A stretch of 5,122 nucleotides of DNA, taken from NCBI GenBank assembly GCA_004562915.1, contig SFQZ01000158.1:1-5122 (forward strand), read 5' to 3'. Each line of letters begins with the position of its first letter. The stretch's first letter is position 1. Of the stretch, positions 1-4,919 are shown piece after piece. Origin of the DNA: a bacterium (lineage in GTDB: Bacteria; Bacillota_A; Clostridia; Lachnospirales; Lachnospiraceae). The notes below the pieces were generated by a model. It worked only from the letters and a program-made list of their open reading frames with translations. It was not told the origin of the DNA and ran no database searches. The translations under genes and the position numbers were made by a program.

Positions 1-362
1 GGTACATTCAATTTCCGGTAACGTGCGCCCATGGCGAGAATAAGCGTCCGTGCACGATACTCCTCCTGATCCGTATACAATACCTTGATCTGACCATTTT
101 CCTCCAGGGAAATATGTCTTACTTCCTTATTAATAAACTGTGCCCCGAACTTTTCCGCATGCTCTCTGAACTTCAGTCCCAGTTCAAAGCCTCCGATACC
201 TGGGAGTCCCGGATAGTTGTCCACCTCATACGTGTTTACCACCTGTCCTCCACTCATATACTCCTTCTCAAGCACAAGTGTGGAGAGCTTTGCTCTCTGG
301 GCATAAATGGCCGCTGCCAGTCCCGCCGGTCCGGAACCGATAATAATTACATCGTAAATCAT
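1..362 (-). CDS. trxB: Thioredoxin reductase, N-terminal part (runs off the left edge)
   Basis: This is an FAD-dependent pyridine-nucleotide-disulphide oxidoreductase that normally passes NADPH electrons to thioredoxin in the cytoplasm. The first 120 residues are visible. A Rossmann FAD-binding segment begins at residue 4 (VIIIGSGPAG, glycines 9, 11 and 14). It is followed by the family-typical GGQ at 38-40, the VDNYPGLPG block at about 47-55, and LILAMGARYRKLNV at the window edge. The redox CxxC and the NADPH domain would lie beyond the edge, so a thioredoxin-reductase-like ferredoxin/flavin oxidoreductase cannot be excluded. The start at 360-362 is supported by an AGGAGG Shine-Dalgarno (369-374, minus strand) 6 nt upstream and by the FAD motif beginning immediately. 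Its leader is interrupted 41 nt upstream of the start codon by an insertion sequence, which separates it from its probable native promoter at 2054-2086. Confidence 0.9.
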   Translation of the reverse strand, partial: MIYDVIIIGSGPAGLAAAIYAQRAKLSTLVLEKEYMSGGQVVNTYEVDNYPGLPGIGGFELGLKFREHAEKFGAQFINKEVRHISLEENGQIKVLYTDQEEYRARTLILAMGARYRKLNV

Positions 363-397
363 CTGAATCCTCCTGTCTGTTTCCTCTGTAAATTCTA

Positions 398-403
398 TAA
401 ATA
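398..403. repeat. Target-site duplication, left copy (TAAATA) of IS1
   Basis: TAAATA directly abuts the left inverted repeat and is repeated exactly at 2020-2025 outside the right inverted repeat. The duplication could be read as 4 bp (AAAT) if the inverted repeats are taken as 16 bp. The 6-bp/15-bp reading gives the longest direct repeat. Confidence 0.75.
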
Positions 404-418
404 GTGTCTGCTGATTAA
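404..418 (+). repeat. IS1 left terminal inverted repeat
   Basis: GTGTCTGCTGATTAA, a perfect inverted match to 2005-2019. The match can be extended outward by TA on both sides, but those bases are better assigned to the target duplication. Inside the repeat the two ends diverge immediately. Confidence 0.88.
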
Positions 419-458
419 TAGTCAAAAGCTTGAAAATACTGAATTTCTGTTCCTTATG

Positions 459-467
459 TGGTAAAAT
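459..467 (+). promoter_or_regulatory. Possible extended -10 promoter of the IS1 transposase
   Basis: TG at 459-460, one base, then TAAAAT at 462-467 forms an extended -10 (TGnTATAAT-like, 5/6 in the hexamer) about 80 nt upstream of the transposase start. A TTGAAA at 430-435 is too far away (26 nt) to serve as a normal -35, so an extended -10 promoter with little -35 contact is the best reading. This is a weak assignment. Confidence 0.35.
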
Positions 468-532
468 AATTGCAAGGGTTTCAATATTTTGAGTTTATTT
501 TTCTTGCAGTTTTTCTGTTGAAAACCATATAT

Positions 533-538
533 AAGGAG
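533..538 (+). promoter_or_regulatory. Ribosome binding site deciding the IS1 transposase start
   Basis: AAGGAG lies 9 nt before the ATG at 548. It supports this start over the upstream in-frame TTG at 470. Confidence 0.7.
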
Positions 539-547
539 CTGAAATTC

Positions 548-2008
548 ATGTACAAGGAAGTTGATAAGTCACATTTTTCTTTCCTGGATTTCAATCAGCC
601 ACTGGGGCTTCATATGAATCCGAATAACCGCTGGATCAAGATGGCTGATGCCATCCCGTGGGATGTTTTTGAAAAGAAGTATTCCAGGCTTTTTAAAGTA
701 AAGACTGGAAATGTTGCAAAGCCGCTTCGTACAGCACTTGGCGCCCTGATCATACAGACAAAGTTCCAGTATTCTGACAGGGAACTGGTTGATCAGATCA
801 CAGAAAACCCGTATCTGCAGTACTTTATCGGGCTGCCGGGGTATCAGGAAACACCACCATTTGATGCAAGCACCTTGGTTCTGTTCCGTAAGAGAATTAA
901 TGCTCAAATGATAGCGGAAGCCAACGAATATATGTTGGATGCCCTGAATAAAAAACAGGATGACGACGATTATCCAAAGTCTCCATCGGGAGGAGGAAGC
1001 TCTTCATCAGATACCCATGCAGAAGAGGAGCCCGAAACCGAAGGTACATTGATTCTGGATGCCACCTGTGCTCCTGCAAATATCAGATATCCGCAGGATG
1101 TTTCTTTACTGAATGAAGCAAGAGAAAAACTGGAAGCCATCATTTACAGATTCCATAAAGCATATGGTCTGCCATTGCCGCGTCGCTATCGCAGGAAAGC
1201 CAGGAAAGATTATCTGGCATTTGCCAAGTGTAAAAAACGTACCGTAAAGAAGATACGCAGGGCTTTGCGTCAGCAGCTGCAATACGTCAGACGTGATATG
1301 GGATATCTGGAAGACTTCATGTCAGAAGGATATGCGCCAACCAGCAAGGAAATCCCACTACTGCAGACCATCTTCCAGTTATATGAGCAACAGCAGTACA
1401 TGTTTGAAAACAAAGTGCATTCTGTTGACAACCGAATTGTAAGCATAACCCAGCCATGGCTGAGGCCAATTGTTCGGGGAAAGCTGAATGCACCGGTTGA
1501 ATTCGGGGCAAAGCTTGATGTCAGCCTTGATTCACAAGGTTATGCAAGGCTCGAAAAAATATCCTTCGAAGCCTATAATGAAAGCACTTGTCTGCGGGAA
1601 GCGGTGGAACGCTTCAAGACTCGAACCGGTCATTATCCGGAGAGAGTCCTTGCAGATCAGATATACAGGACCAGGGATAACAGAAATTTTTGTAAATCAA
1701 AAGGCATCCGCCTTTCCGGTCCCAAGCTTGGAAGACCAAGTGCCGAAACAATCAAATCAGGTAAAAAGACTGAATATCAGGATAATACAGATAGAATAGA
1801 AGTGGAACGCGAGTTTAGCCTTGAGAAACGTTGTTACGGTCTGGGCAAGCTCGTTACCAAACTGGAGGAGACCCAACTTACATCTATTGCATTATCCGTA
1901 TTCGTTGCGAATCTTTTTAAGATCCAGCGACGAATACTTTATGCATTTTTTTATCTGTTTGAAATCTTTACAGAGTATTCTGCTGAGTTAAGACTGAAAA
2001 TGGCTTAA
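548..2008 (+). CDS. DDE transposase, IS5/IS1182 type
   Basis: This 486-residue transposase would catalyse cut-and-paste movement of its element by binding the inverted repeats and cleaving DNA. Residues 1-130 resemble the DUF772-type N-terminal domain (SDRELVDQITENPYLQYFIG at about 76-95, then FDASTLVLFRKRI at 105-117). A low-complexity linker rich in Asp, Ser, Gly and Glu follows (about 136-166). The catalytic domain then starts with LDATCAP (D171) and continues with LADQIYRT (D370) and IEVEREFSLEKRCYGLG, where E420 is the likely third acid (E426 is an alternative). A basic segment (about 209-240) sits between the first two. The start is set at the ATG at 548 because AAGGAG (533-538) lies 9 nt upstream. 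An in-frame TTG at 470 would add a hydrophobic, Phe-rich 26 residues without a good ribosome site. The stop codon lies inside the right inverted repeat. No frameshift or missing catalytic residue is visible. Confidence 0.9.
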   Translation: MYKEVDKSHFSFLDFNQPLGLHMNPNNRWIKMADAIPWDVFEKKYSRLFKVKTGNVAKPLRTALGALIIQTKFQYSDRELVDQITENPYLQYFIGLPGYQETPPFDASTLVLFRKRINAQMIAEANEYMLDALNKKQDDDDYPKSPSGGGSSSSDTHAEEEPETEGTLILDATCAPANIRYPQDVSLLNEAREKLEAIIYRFHKAYGLPLPRRYRRKARKDYLAFAKCKKRTVKKIRRALRQQLQYVRRDMGYLEDFMSEGYAPTSKEIPLLQTIFQLYEQQQYMFENKVHSVDNRIVSITQPWLRPIVRGKLNAPVEFGAKLDVSLDSQGYARLEKISFEAYNESTCLREAVERFKTRTGHYPERVLADQIYRTRDNRNFCKSKGIRLSGPKLGRPSAETIKSGKKTEYQDNTDRIEVEREFSLEKRCYGLGKLVTKLEETQLTSIALSVFVANLFKIQRRILYAFFYLFEIFTEYSAELRLKMA

Positions 2009-2019
2009 TCAGCAGACAC
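2005..2019 (-). repeat. IS1 right terminal inverted repeat
   Basis: TTAATCAGCAGACAC, the exact reverse complement of 404-418. It contains the TAA stop codon (2006-2008) of the transposase, so the gene ends within the transposase binding site. Confidence 0.88.
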
Positions 2020-2025
2020 TAAATA
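2020..2025. repeat. Target-site duplication, right copy (TAAATA) of IS1
   Basis: Exact copy of 398-403 immediately outside the right inverted repeat. Confidence 0.75.
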
Positions 2026-2053
2026 AGATTTCTTCCGATACTCTGATTACTAC

Positions 2054-2086
2054 ATTATATTATACCCAATAAATGTGTGTTTGAAA
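2054..2086 (-). promoter_or_regulatory. Probable native trxB promoter, now separated from trxB
   Basis: On the minus strand TTTCAA (2081-2086), a 16-nt spacer and a perfect TATAAT (2059-2064) form a sigma-A-like promoter. A second overlapping TATAAT lies at 2054-2059. Before the IS1 insertion its transcript would have had a leader of about 65 nt before trxB. Now it must cross the whole 1.6-kb element, antisense to the transposase. The -35 match is moderate. Assignment to trxB comes from orientation and position. Confidence 0.6.
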
Positions 2087-2090
2087 AGAA

Positions 2091-2119
2091 TTGACAATTT
2101 CTTTTGCCTCTGTTATATT
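2091..2119 (+). promoter_or_regulatory. Strong sigma-A-type promoter P1, originally of the zinc-finger/polA operon
   Basis: A perfect TTGACA (2091-2096), a 17-nt spacer and TATATT (2114-2119, 5/6) make this the best promoter in the window. Transcription should start near 2126. IS2 begins at 2124, so the promoter now fires directly into the element end and towards the terminator at 2148-2190. In the uninterrupted locus it would have read into the leader of the zinc-finger gene. Confidence 0.75.
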
Positions 2120-2123
2120 CCCG
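2120..2123. repeat. Target-site duplication, left copy (CCCG) of IS2
   Basis: CCCG precedes the left inverted repeat and recurs at 4233-4236 after the right one. It is short and therefore less certain, but its position on both sides is exact. Confidence 0.6.
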
Positions 2124-2136
2124 TTTTCGACAGTTA
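2124..2136 (+). repeat. IS2 left terminal inverted repeat
   Basis: TTTTCGACAGTTA, a perfect inverted match to 4220-4232. One more base (G at 2123, C at 4233) also matches but is counted in the CCCG duplication. Confidence 0.83.
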
Positions 2137-2147
2137 GCAAACTAAAG

Positions 2148-2190
2148 AAGGGCTACAAACAGCGTAAATATGCGGTTTGTAGCCCTTTTT
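2148..2190 (+). terminator. Strong rho-independent terminator at the IS2 left end
   Basis: AAGGGCTACAAAC (2148-2160) pairs perfectly with 2175-2187 (13 bp, or 11 bp if the U-tract is left free), closing a 14-nt loop with a possible small inner helix. TTTTTAATTT follows on the plus strand. It should stop transcripts from promoter P1 and from the IS1 transposase before they run antisense into the IS2 transposase. On the minus strand it lies about 35 bp beyond the transposase stop and has a weaker T-rich tail (CTTCTTT), so it may also end the transposase mRNA. Confidence 0.82.
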
Positions 2191-2223
2191 AATTTACGAA
2201 AGATGTTGTATGGGAATCCTGAT

Positions 2224-4083
2224 TCAAAAAATTTTTTTGAGTTTTTTATTGAGTTCTTTTGGCTGATAGTATTTTCTGTCAAGGCCAAGATCAAAGGCGG
2301 CATTTAGCGCGGTACATACCTGTGAACAGGTATAGGTTGACATATAGCACATGTCCTCTATATTTGCAACCTCCATATTTTTTAGGGTCTCCACGATGTT
2401 TTCAACGGTGAAATGTGTCCCTTGCTGGTCCAGTTTTTTCTCGAGCAGCCGGTATATCAGCAGTGCTGTGTAGCAGATCATGAAATGTGCAATGATCCGT
2501 TCCCTTTTCTGATGATAAACCGGTCGGGCCGAGAAGTTTGTTTTCATTACCCGAAAACAATCCTCTATTTTATATCTTTGAGAACTGATACGGATGATCT
2601 CTTTTGCCGGATCATCAAGGTTTGTAGCTACTGCATAATATCCATCGTACTTTTCTTCCTCATCAATGATGGTCTGGTCAATTTCGTACAGATCTGTTAC
2701 AGGTTCCCCAGATTTGGAAGGAGATTTCCTCTTGATAAAACGTGTGACATCATGCGGACCCTTTTTATATGTTTCGGGATCAAGGGTTTTCAGCAGTTTT
2801 CTGGCACGGTCGATCTGGCGGTTTCTGATGAATCTCTGATATTCCATCATTTTTCTGGAAAATGTGATGATGACCTTCTGCTTTACGATTGCTTTTGATT
2901 TCACTTTTCTCTTCTGGCCATTCTTTAAAATCTTTTTTTCATAAAATCCCAGGTCGAAGGCTTTATCGGCTGTGATGATCTTGTATGCTTTGTCTGAATA
3001 CAGTTCCTCATTGGTAGGGTCATTTTTATCAAAGGTTTTCATAGCTTCTATTGATATCTTTTTATCTGATGACAGAAGGCGGTAATCATAATCATTAAAC
3101 ACTGCCTCCTGTAAGGTATCAGACATCTTTTTGATGGATTGAGTAACAATAAATGCGCGTCCCCCCATGGAATTAAAGTTCCGAATGTTCAGAGAACCAA
3201 GTCCTGCATCTGCACAATATATAAACTTCCTGCCTTTAAACATTTTTGTGAGCTGTTTCTCCAGCGGGATGGCAGTTGTCTGTTCGTTATCCGAACCGGA
3301 AGTGATGCACATGGAAAGAGGGATGCCGTCTCCATCCATAAACAGCCCCATCTCCACAAGAGGGGCAGGCTGGTGCTGCTTTGAAATGCCATATTTGCGC
3401 AGTCCTTTGATGGTCTCACCGGTTACCTCATCCACATAATCCTCATCTGGAGATTCTATTTCAAAGTAATAGTTGGTGCAGTCGTAATAACAGACAGCTG
3501 TATTTCGTTTCACAATACTGCAGCTTTTCTCATAAAGGTGGCTGATGTATTCCTCATAATGTTCCTGCATGATATCCATAGTCCTTAAAATATGGACATA
3601 GTCAAACTTAGGTTCTTCATAATAATGGTTCAGATGCGCAAAAGTACCCAGTTTTGAATCTGGTTCCAGAATTCTTGCAAATGTAAGAAAACGGTTTACA
3701 AGATTAGGGTCAAAGGTGACTCTGGAATCTGCGGTTATATTTTTAAAGAAAGAACCGATGTCCAGCTGATGGTAAAGCTGCTGAAGAAAGAAGTATCCGA
3801 TGTTCCTGTTTGTACTGGAAGATACAAGGTCATTGCTGACCTTAATTTTTTCATTAAAGTCGATTGTCACCTCCATGGAGACCTTGTTGTTTTTCTTTTC
3901 TTCCTCATTGTACCTGGCAACCTGTTCCCTGGCATAAGCAAGGGGATCATCCGTGATCTTGAGCAACTCAGAATGCTTTCCTATTCGGGCAATATTTTTA
4001 GTTGTGGTTTTCTTTCCATTACGATAACCTTTTTGGATAAAGTAAGTGGGATCTTTTGATTTTTTGTCATAATTAAGCTTCAT
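2224..4083 (-). CDS. IS1634-family DDE transposase
   Basis: This 619-residue transposase belongs to the IS4 superfamily, IS1634 group. It would bind the ends of its own element and catalyse transposition. The N-terminus (KKSKDPTYFIQKGYRNGKKT, about 7-26) is typical of clostridial members. Catalytic acids can be placed at D201 (YYDCTNYYFE), D292 (YCADAGLGS) and E507 in RYKIEDCFRVMK. The last is followed by the family-typical ARPVYHQKRERIIAHF (519-534). A basic Lys/Arg-rich insertion lies at about 384-404. Length is at or slightly above the usual range and the frame is uninterrupted. The start at 4081-4083 fits the family N-terminus and is the only good one, as the next Met is residue 70. Its only Shine-Dalgarno-like bases (AAGG) end 1 nt before the ATG, and a TATAAT box lies 5 nt upstream, so the mRNA is probably leaderless. 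Identification as a transposase is firm. Activity is inferred from intactness. Confidence 0.93.
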   Translation of the reverse strand: MKLNYDKKSKDPTYFIQKGYRNGKKTTTKNIARIGKHSELLKITDDPLAYAREQVARYNEEEKKNNKVSMEVTIDFNEKIKVSNDLVSSSTNRNIGYFFLQQLYHQLDIGSFFKNITADSRVTFDPNLVNRFLTFARILEPDSKLGTFAHLNHYYEEPKFDYVHILRTMDIMQEHYEEYISHLYEKSCSIVKRNTAVCYYDCTNYYFEIESPDEDYVDEVTGETIKGLRKYGISKQHQPAPLVEMGLFMDGDGIPLSMCITSGSDNEQTTAIPLEKQLTKMFKGRKFIYCADAGLGSLNIRNFNSMGGRAFIVTQSIKKMSDTLQEAVFNDYDYRLLSSDKKISIEAMKTFDKNDPTNEELYSDKAYKIITADKAFDLGFYEKKILKNGQKRKVKSKAIVKQKVIITFSRKMMEYQRFIRNRQIDRARKLLKTLDPETYKKGPHDVTRFIKRKSPSKSGEPVTDLYEIDQTIIDEEEKYDGYYAVATNLDDPAKEIIRISSQRYKIEDCFRVMKTNFSARPVYHQKRERIIAHFMICYTALLIYRLLEKKLDQQGTHFTVENIVETLKNMEVANIEDMCYMSTYTCSQVCTALNAAFDLGLDRKYYQPKELNKKLKKIF

Positions 4084-4088
4084 ACCTT

Positions 4089-4117
4089 ATTATACCATAA
4101 TATACAACAACATACAA
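4089..4117 (-). promoter_or_regulatory. Promoter of the IS2 transposase
   Basis: On the minus strand TTGTAT (4112-4117), a 17-nt spacer and a perfect TATAAT (4089-4094) lie only 5 nt from the transposase ATG. The predicted start of transcription therefore falls on or next to the start codon. An overlapping TTGTAT-16-TATATT alternative a few bases upstream would still give a very short leader. The surrounding 35 bp are rich in TTGTA repeats. Confidence 0.6.
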
Positions 4118-4162
4118 CTAATACAACAAAATTTTTTTAAAAACTTGACAGGTTTAGACATT

Positions 4163-4184
4163 AAAAAAACCGCTATTTAAGCGG
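4163..4184 (-). terminator. Inward-facing terminator at the IS2 right end
   Basis: On the minus strand a 5-bp stem CCGCT/AGCGG with a 5-nt loop is followed by seven T. The stem is short but mostly GC. It points from outside the element towards the transposase, upstream of its promoter, so it would block read-in from minus-strand transcription entering from the polA side. Confidence 0.5.
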
Positions 4185-4219
4185 CTTCCAGAGATTTTGT
4201 ATGAAGTTTTATAGGGCTA

Positions 4220-4232
4220 TAACTGTCGAAAA
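4220..4232 (-). repeat. IS2 right terminal inverted repeat
   Basis: TAACTGTCGAAAA, the exact reverse complement of 2124-2136. Confidence 0.83.
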
Positions 4233-4236
4233 CCCG
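4233..4236. repeat. Target-site duplication, right copy (CCCG) of IS2
   Basis: Exact copy of 2120-2123 directly outside the right inverted repeat. Confidence 0.6.
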
Positions 4237-4260
4237 TATGGAAGATACTGAAGAAAGGAC

Positions 4261-4289
4261 TTGATGATTCACGAAATTTTACCTATAAT
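4261..4289 (+). promoter_or_regulatory. Promoter P2 of the zinc-finger/polA operon
   Basis: TTGATG (4261-4266, 4/6), a 17-nt spacer and a perfect TATAAT (4284-4289) lie 25 bp beyond the end of IS2. The predicted start is near 4296, giving a leader of about 127 nt before the zinc-finger gene. It lies wholly in native DNA and is untouched by the insertion, so it is the most likely current promoter of the operon. Confidence 0.62.
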
Positions 4290-4290
4290 G

Positions 4291-4335
4291 AGTATACTGA
4301 CAGGCAGACCGTTCAGGCTGCCTGTTTGTAGTACT
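4291..4335 (+). promoter_or_regulatory. Stable stem-loop in the 5' leader of the zinc-finger/polA operon
   Basis: ACAGGCAG (4300-4307) pairs perfectly with 4318-4325. The 10-nt loop can close further by CC (4309-4310) with GG (4316-4317). Outside this core, TAC/GTA and AGTA/TACT extend an imperfect helix from 4291 to 4335. The structure begins almost at the predicted P2 start. It lacks a clean T-run (only TTTGT), so it is not a convincing terminator. An mRNA-stabilising or protein-binding leader element is possible. The function is unknown. Confidence 0.45.
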
Positions 4336-4422
4336 GGAAAATATAAGCATAGCTGTATGATTCCGCAGCGACACCTGAAAGGACCAGACGGATAACATAC
4401 TGCAGCAGAAAGGAGAGGCGCC

Positions 4423-4878
4423 ATGAATTGTATGGAAGCACGGCGTATGGTTACTCCATATGTCAACCGGACACTGTCAGACAGGGAGATGGAGCAGTTT
4501 TTGAAGCATATTGAACACTGCAGTGACTGCATGGATGAGCTTGACATTTATTTTACCATGTACAAAGCCATGGACAGCCTTGATTCCGGCACACACCAGG
4601 AATATAATTTCAAGAAAATGCTGGAAGATGATATCCGCAGTGCGCGCCTGTCGATCCTGAAACACAGATTGTCGCGGGTGATGTACTGCGCCGTCCTTGC
4701 TGTTGCGGAGCTTCTTCTCATCTGCAGCATTTTCACCGGATACGAGATACGCAGAGGAGAGATTCAGCAGAGCACCTTTCAGAAGGCGATCCTCAGACTG
4801 ACTCCGCGCTATCAGGGGAAAAATATATCTGACGTTCCGGTGATCTCTCAGGATACAGCGGACCAGACAGACAAATGA
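4423..4878 (+). CDS. Membrane-anchored zinc-finger (anti-sigma-like, zf-HC2) protein
   Basis: This 151-residue protein has an N-terminal zf-HC2/anti-sigma-type zinc-binding segment: C3, then H29-x3-C33-x2-C36 (HIEHCSDC). A helical region of about 45 residues follows, then one membrane segment (about 86-107, with an unusual Glu at 96) and a polar C-terminal tail of about 44 residues, expected outside the membrane. This matches the general plan of membrane-bound anti-sigma factors, which hold an ECF sigma factor inactive through the N-terminal domain. No sigma gene is adjacent in the window. The next gene, 41 nt downstream in the same direction, is polA. The start is supported by AGGAG (4411-4415) 7 nt upstream and by C3 falling at the expected place. 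The domain call is from visible motifs. A regulatory role and any sigma partner are inference, and the protein may serve another membrane-linked role. Confidence 0.8.
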   Translation: MNCMEARRMVTPYVNRTLSDREMEQFLKHIEHCSDCMDELDIYFTMYKAMDSLDSGTHQEYNFKKMLEDDIRSARLSILKHRLSRVMYCAVLAVAELLLICSIFTGYEIRRGEIQQSTFQKAILRLTPRYQGKNISDVPVISQDTADQTDK

Positions 4879-4919
4879 CAGAAAAAGAATGATATAAAAT
4901 TGACAGAGAGGGTTATCTC

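Larger units (their letters stand above)
398..425 (-). promoter_or_regulatory. Possible hybrid outward promoter from IS1 end towards trxB
   Basis: On the minus strand a TTGACT box (420-425) lies just inside the left end of the insertion sequence, pointing out towards trxB. Sixteen bases further on is TATTTA (398-403), which is the target-site duplication itself. A nearby TATAGA on the same strand would be at too long a spacing. The -35 match is good (5/6) and the -10 is poor (3/6). Outward -35 boxes in IS ends that create promoters with flanking DNA are well known in other IS families. Its activity here is inference. Confidence 0.3.
404..2019 (+). mobile_element. Complete IS5/IS1182-type insertion sequence (IS1)
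   Basis: This is a 1616-bp element bounded by perfect 15-bp inverted repeats (GTGTCTGCTGATTAA at 404-418 and its complement at 2005-2019) and flanked by a 6-bp direct repeat TAAATA. It encodes one full-length transposase and no passenger gene. Perfect ends, an intact duplication and an open reading frame suggest a fairly recent, possibly still active insertion. It has landed in the 5' leader of trxB, 41 nt upstream of the start codon, with its transposase pointing away from trxB. The exact family name (IS1182 versus another IS5-superfamily group) rests on recognition of the protein and would need a comparison with catalogued elements. Confidence 0.88.
2026..2123. other. Remnant of native trxB / polA-operon intergenic DNA between two insertion sequences
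   Basis: These 98 bases belong to neither element, since they lie between the right duplication of IS1 and the left end of IS2. If both elements and one copy of each duplication are removed, this piece joins the trxB leader on the left and the leader of the zinc-finger gene on the right. That restores an intergenic region of about 325 bp. It carries the two divergent promoters described separately, with their -35 boxes only 4 bp apart. Confidence 0.75.
2124..4232 (-). mobile_element. Complete IS1634-type insertion sequence (IS2)
   Basis: This is a 2109-bp element with perfect 13-bp inverted repeats (TTTTCGACAGTTA at 2124-2136 and its complement at 4220-4232), CCCG direct repeats on both sides, and one intact transposase on the minus strand. 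Hairpins followed by T-runs sit inside both ends and face inward, so transcription entering from either side should stop before the transposase. It is inserted about 5 bp beyond the -10 box of promoter P1, between that promoter and the zinc-finger/polA operon. No passenger gene is present. The boundaries depend on how the shared G of the inverted repeat and duplication is assigned. Confidence 0.85.

Noticed and set aside
114..404. Plus-strand open frame opposite trxB
   Set aside because: It is antisense to a clear thioredoxin reductase frame and runs into the IS1 end. It is Cys/His-rich by chance and has no recognisable domain.
470..547. In-frame TTG extension of the IS1 transposase by 26 residues
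   Set aside because: There is no good ribosome site before TTG 470, the added residues are hydrophobic and unlike the family N-terminus, and AAGGAG precedes the ATG at 548.
2413..2898. Plus-strand open frame of 161 codons inside the IS2 transposase, and several shorter ones
   Set aside because: They are antisense or out-of-frame shadows of the transposase, with no family resemblance and no supporting ribosome site.
4145..4150. Perfect TTGACA inside the IS2 right end, plus strand
   Set aside because: No -10-like hexamer occurs 16-18 nt downstream. That stretch is the A-run and the terminator hairpin.
4218..4223. Outward TATAAC at the IS2 right end as a -10 for the downstream operon
   Set aside because: No acceptable -35 lies at normal spacing (only TTGTAT at 15 nt), while promoter P2 a short way downstream is a much better match.
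404..4232. Composite transposon made of the two insertion sequences
   Set aside because: The elements are unrelated, each has its own inverted repeats and target duplication, and the 98 bp between them carries only native promoter DNA.
4893..4904. TATAAA/TTGACA-like bases just before polA as a separate polA promoter
   Set aside because: The boxes are in the wrong order for a promoter into polA, and the TATAAA lacks a -35 at proper distance. Co-transcription from upstream is simpler.
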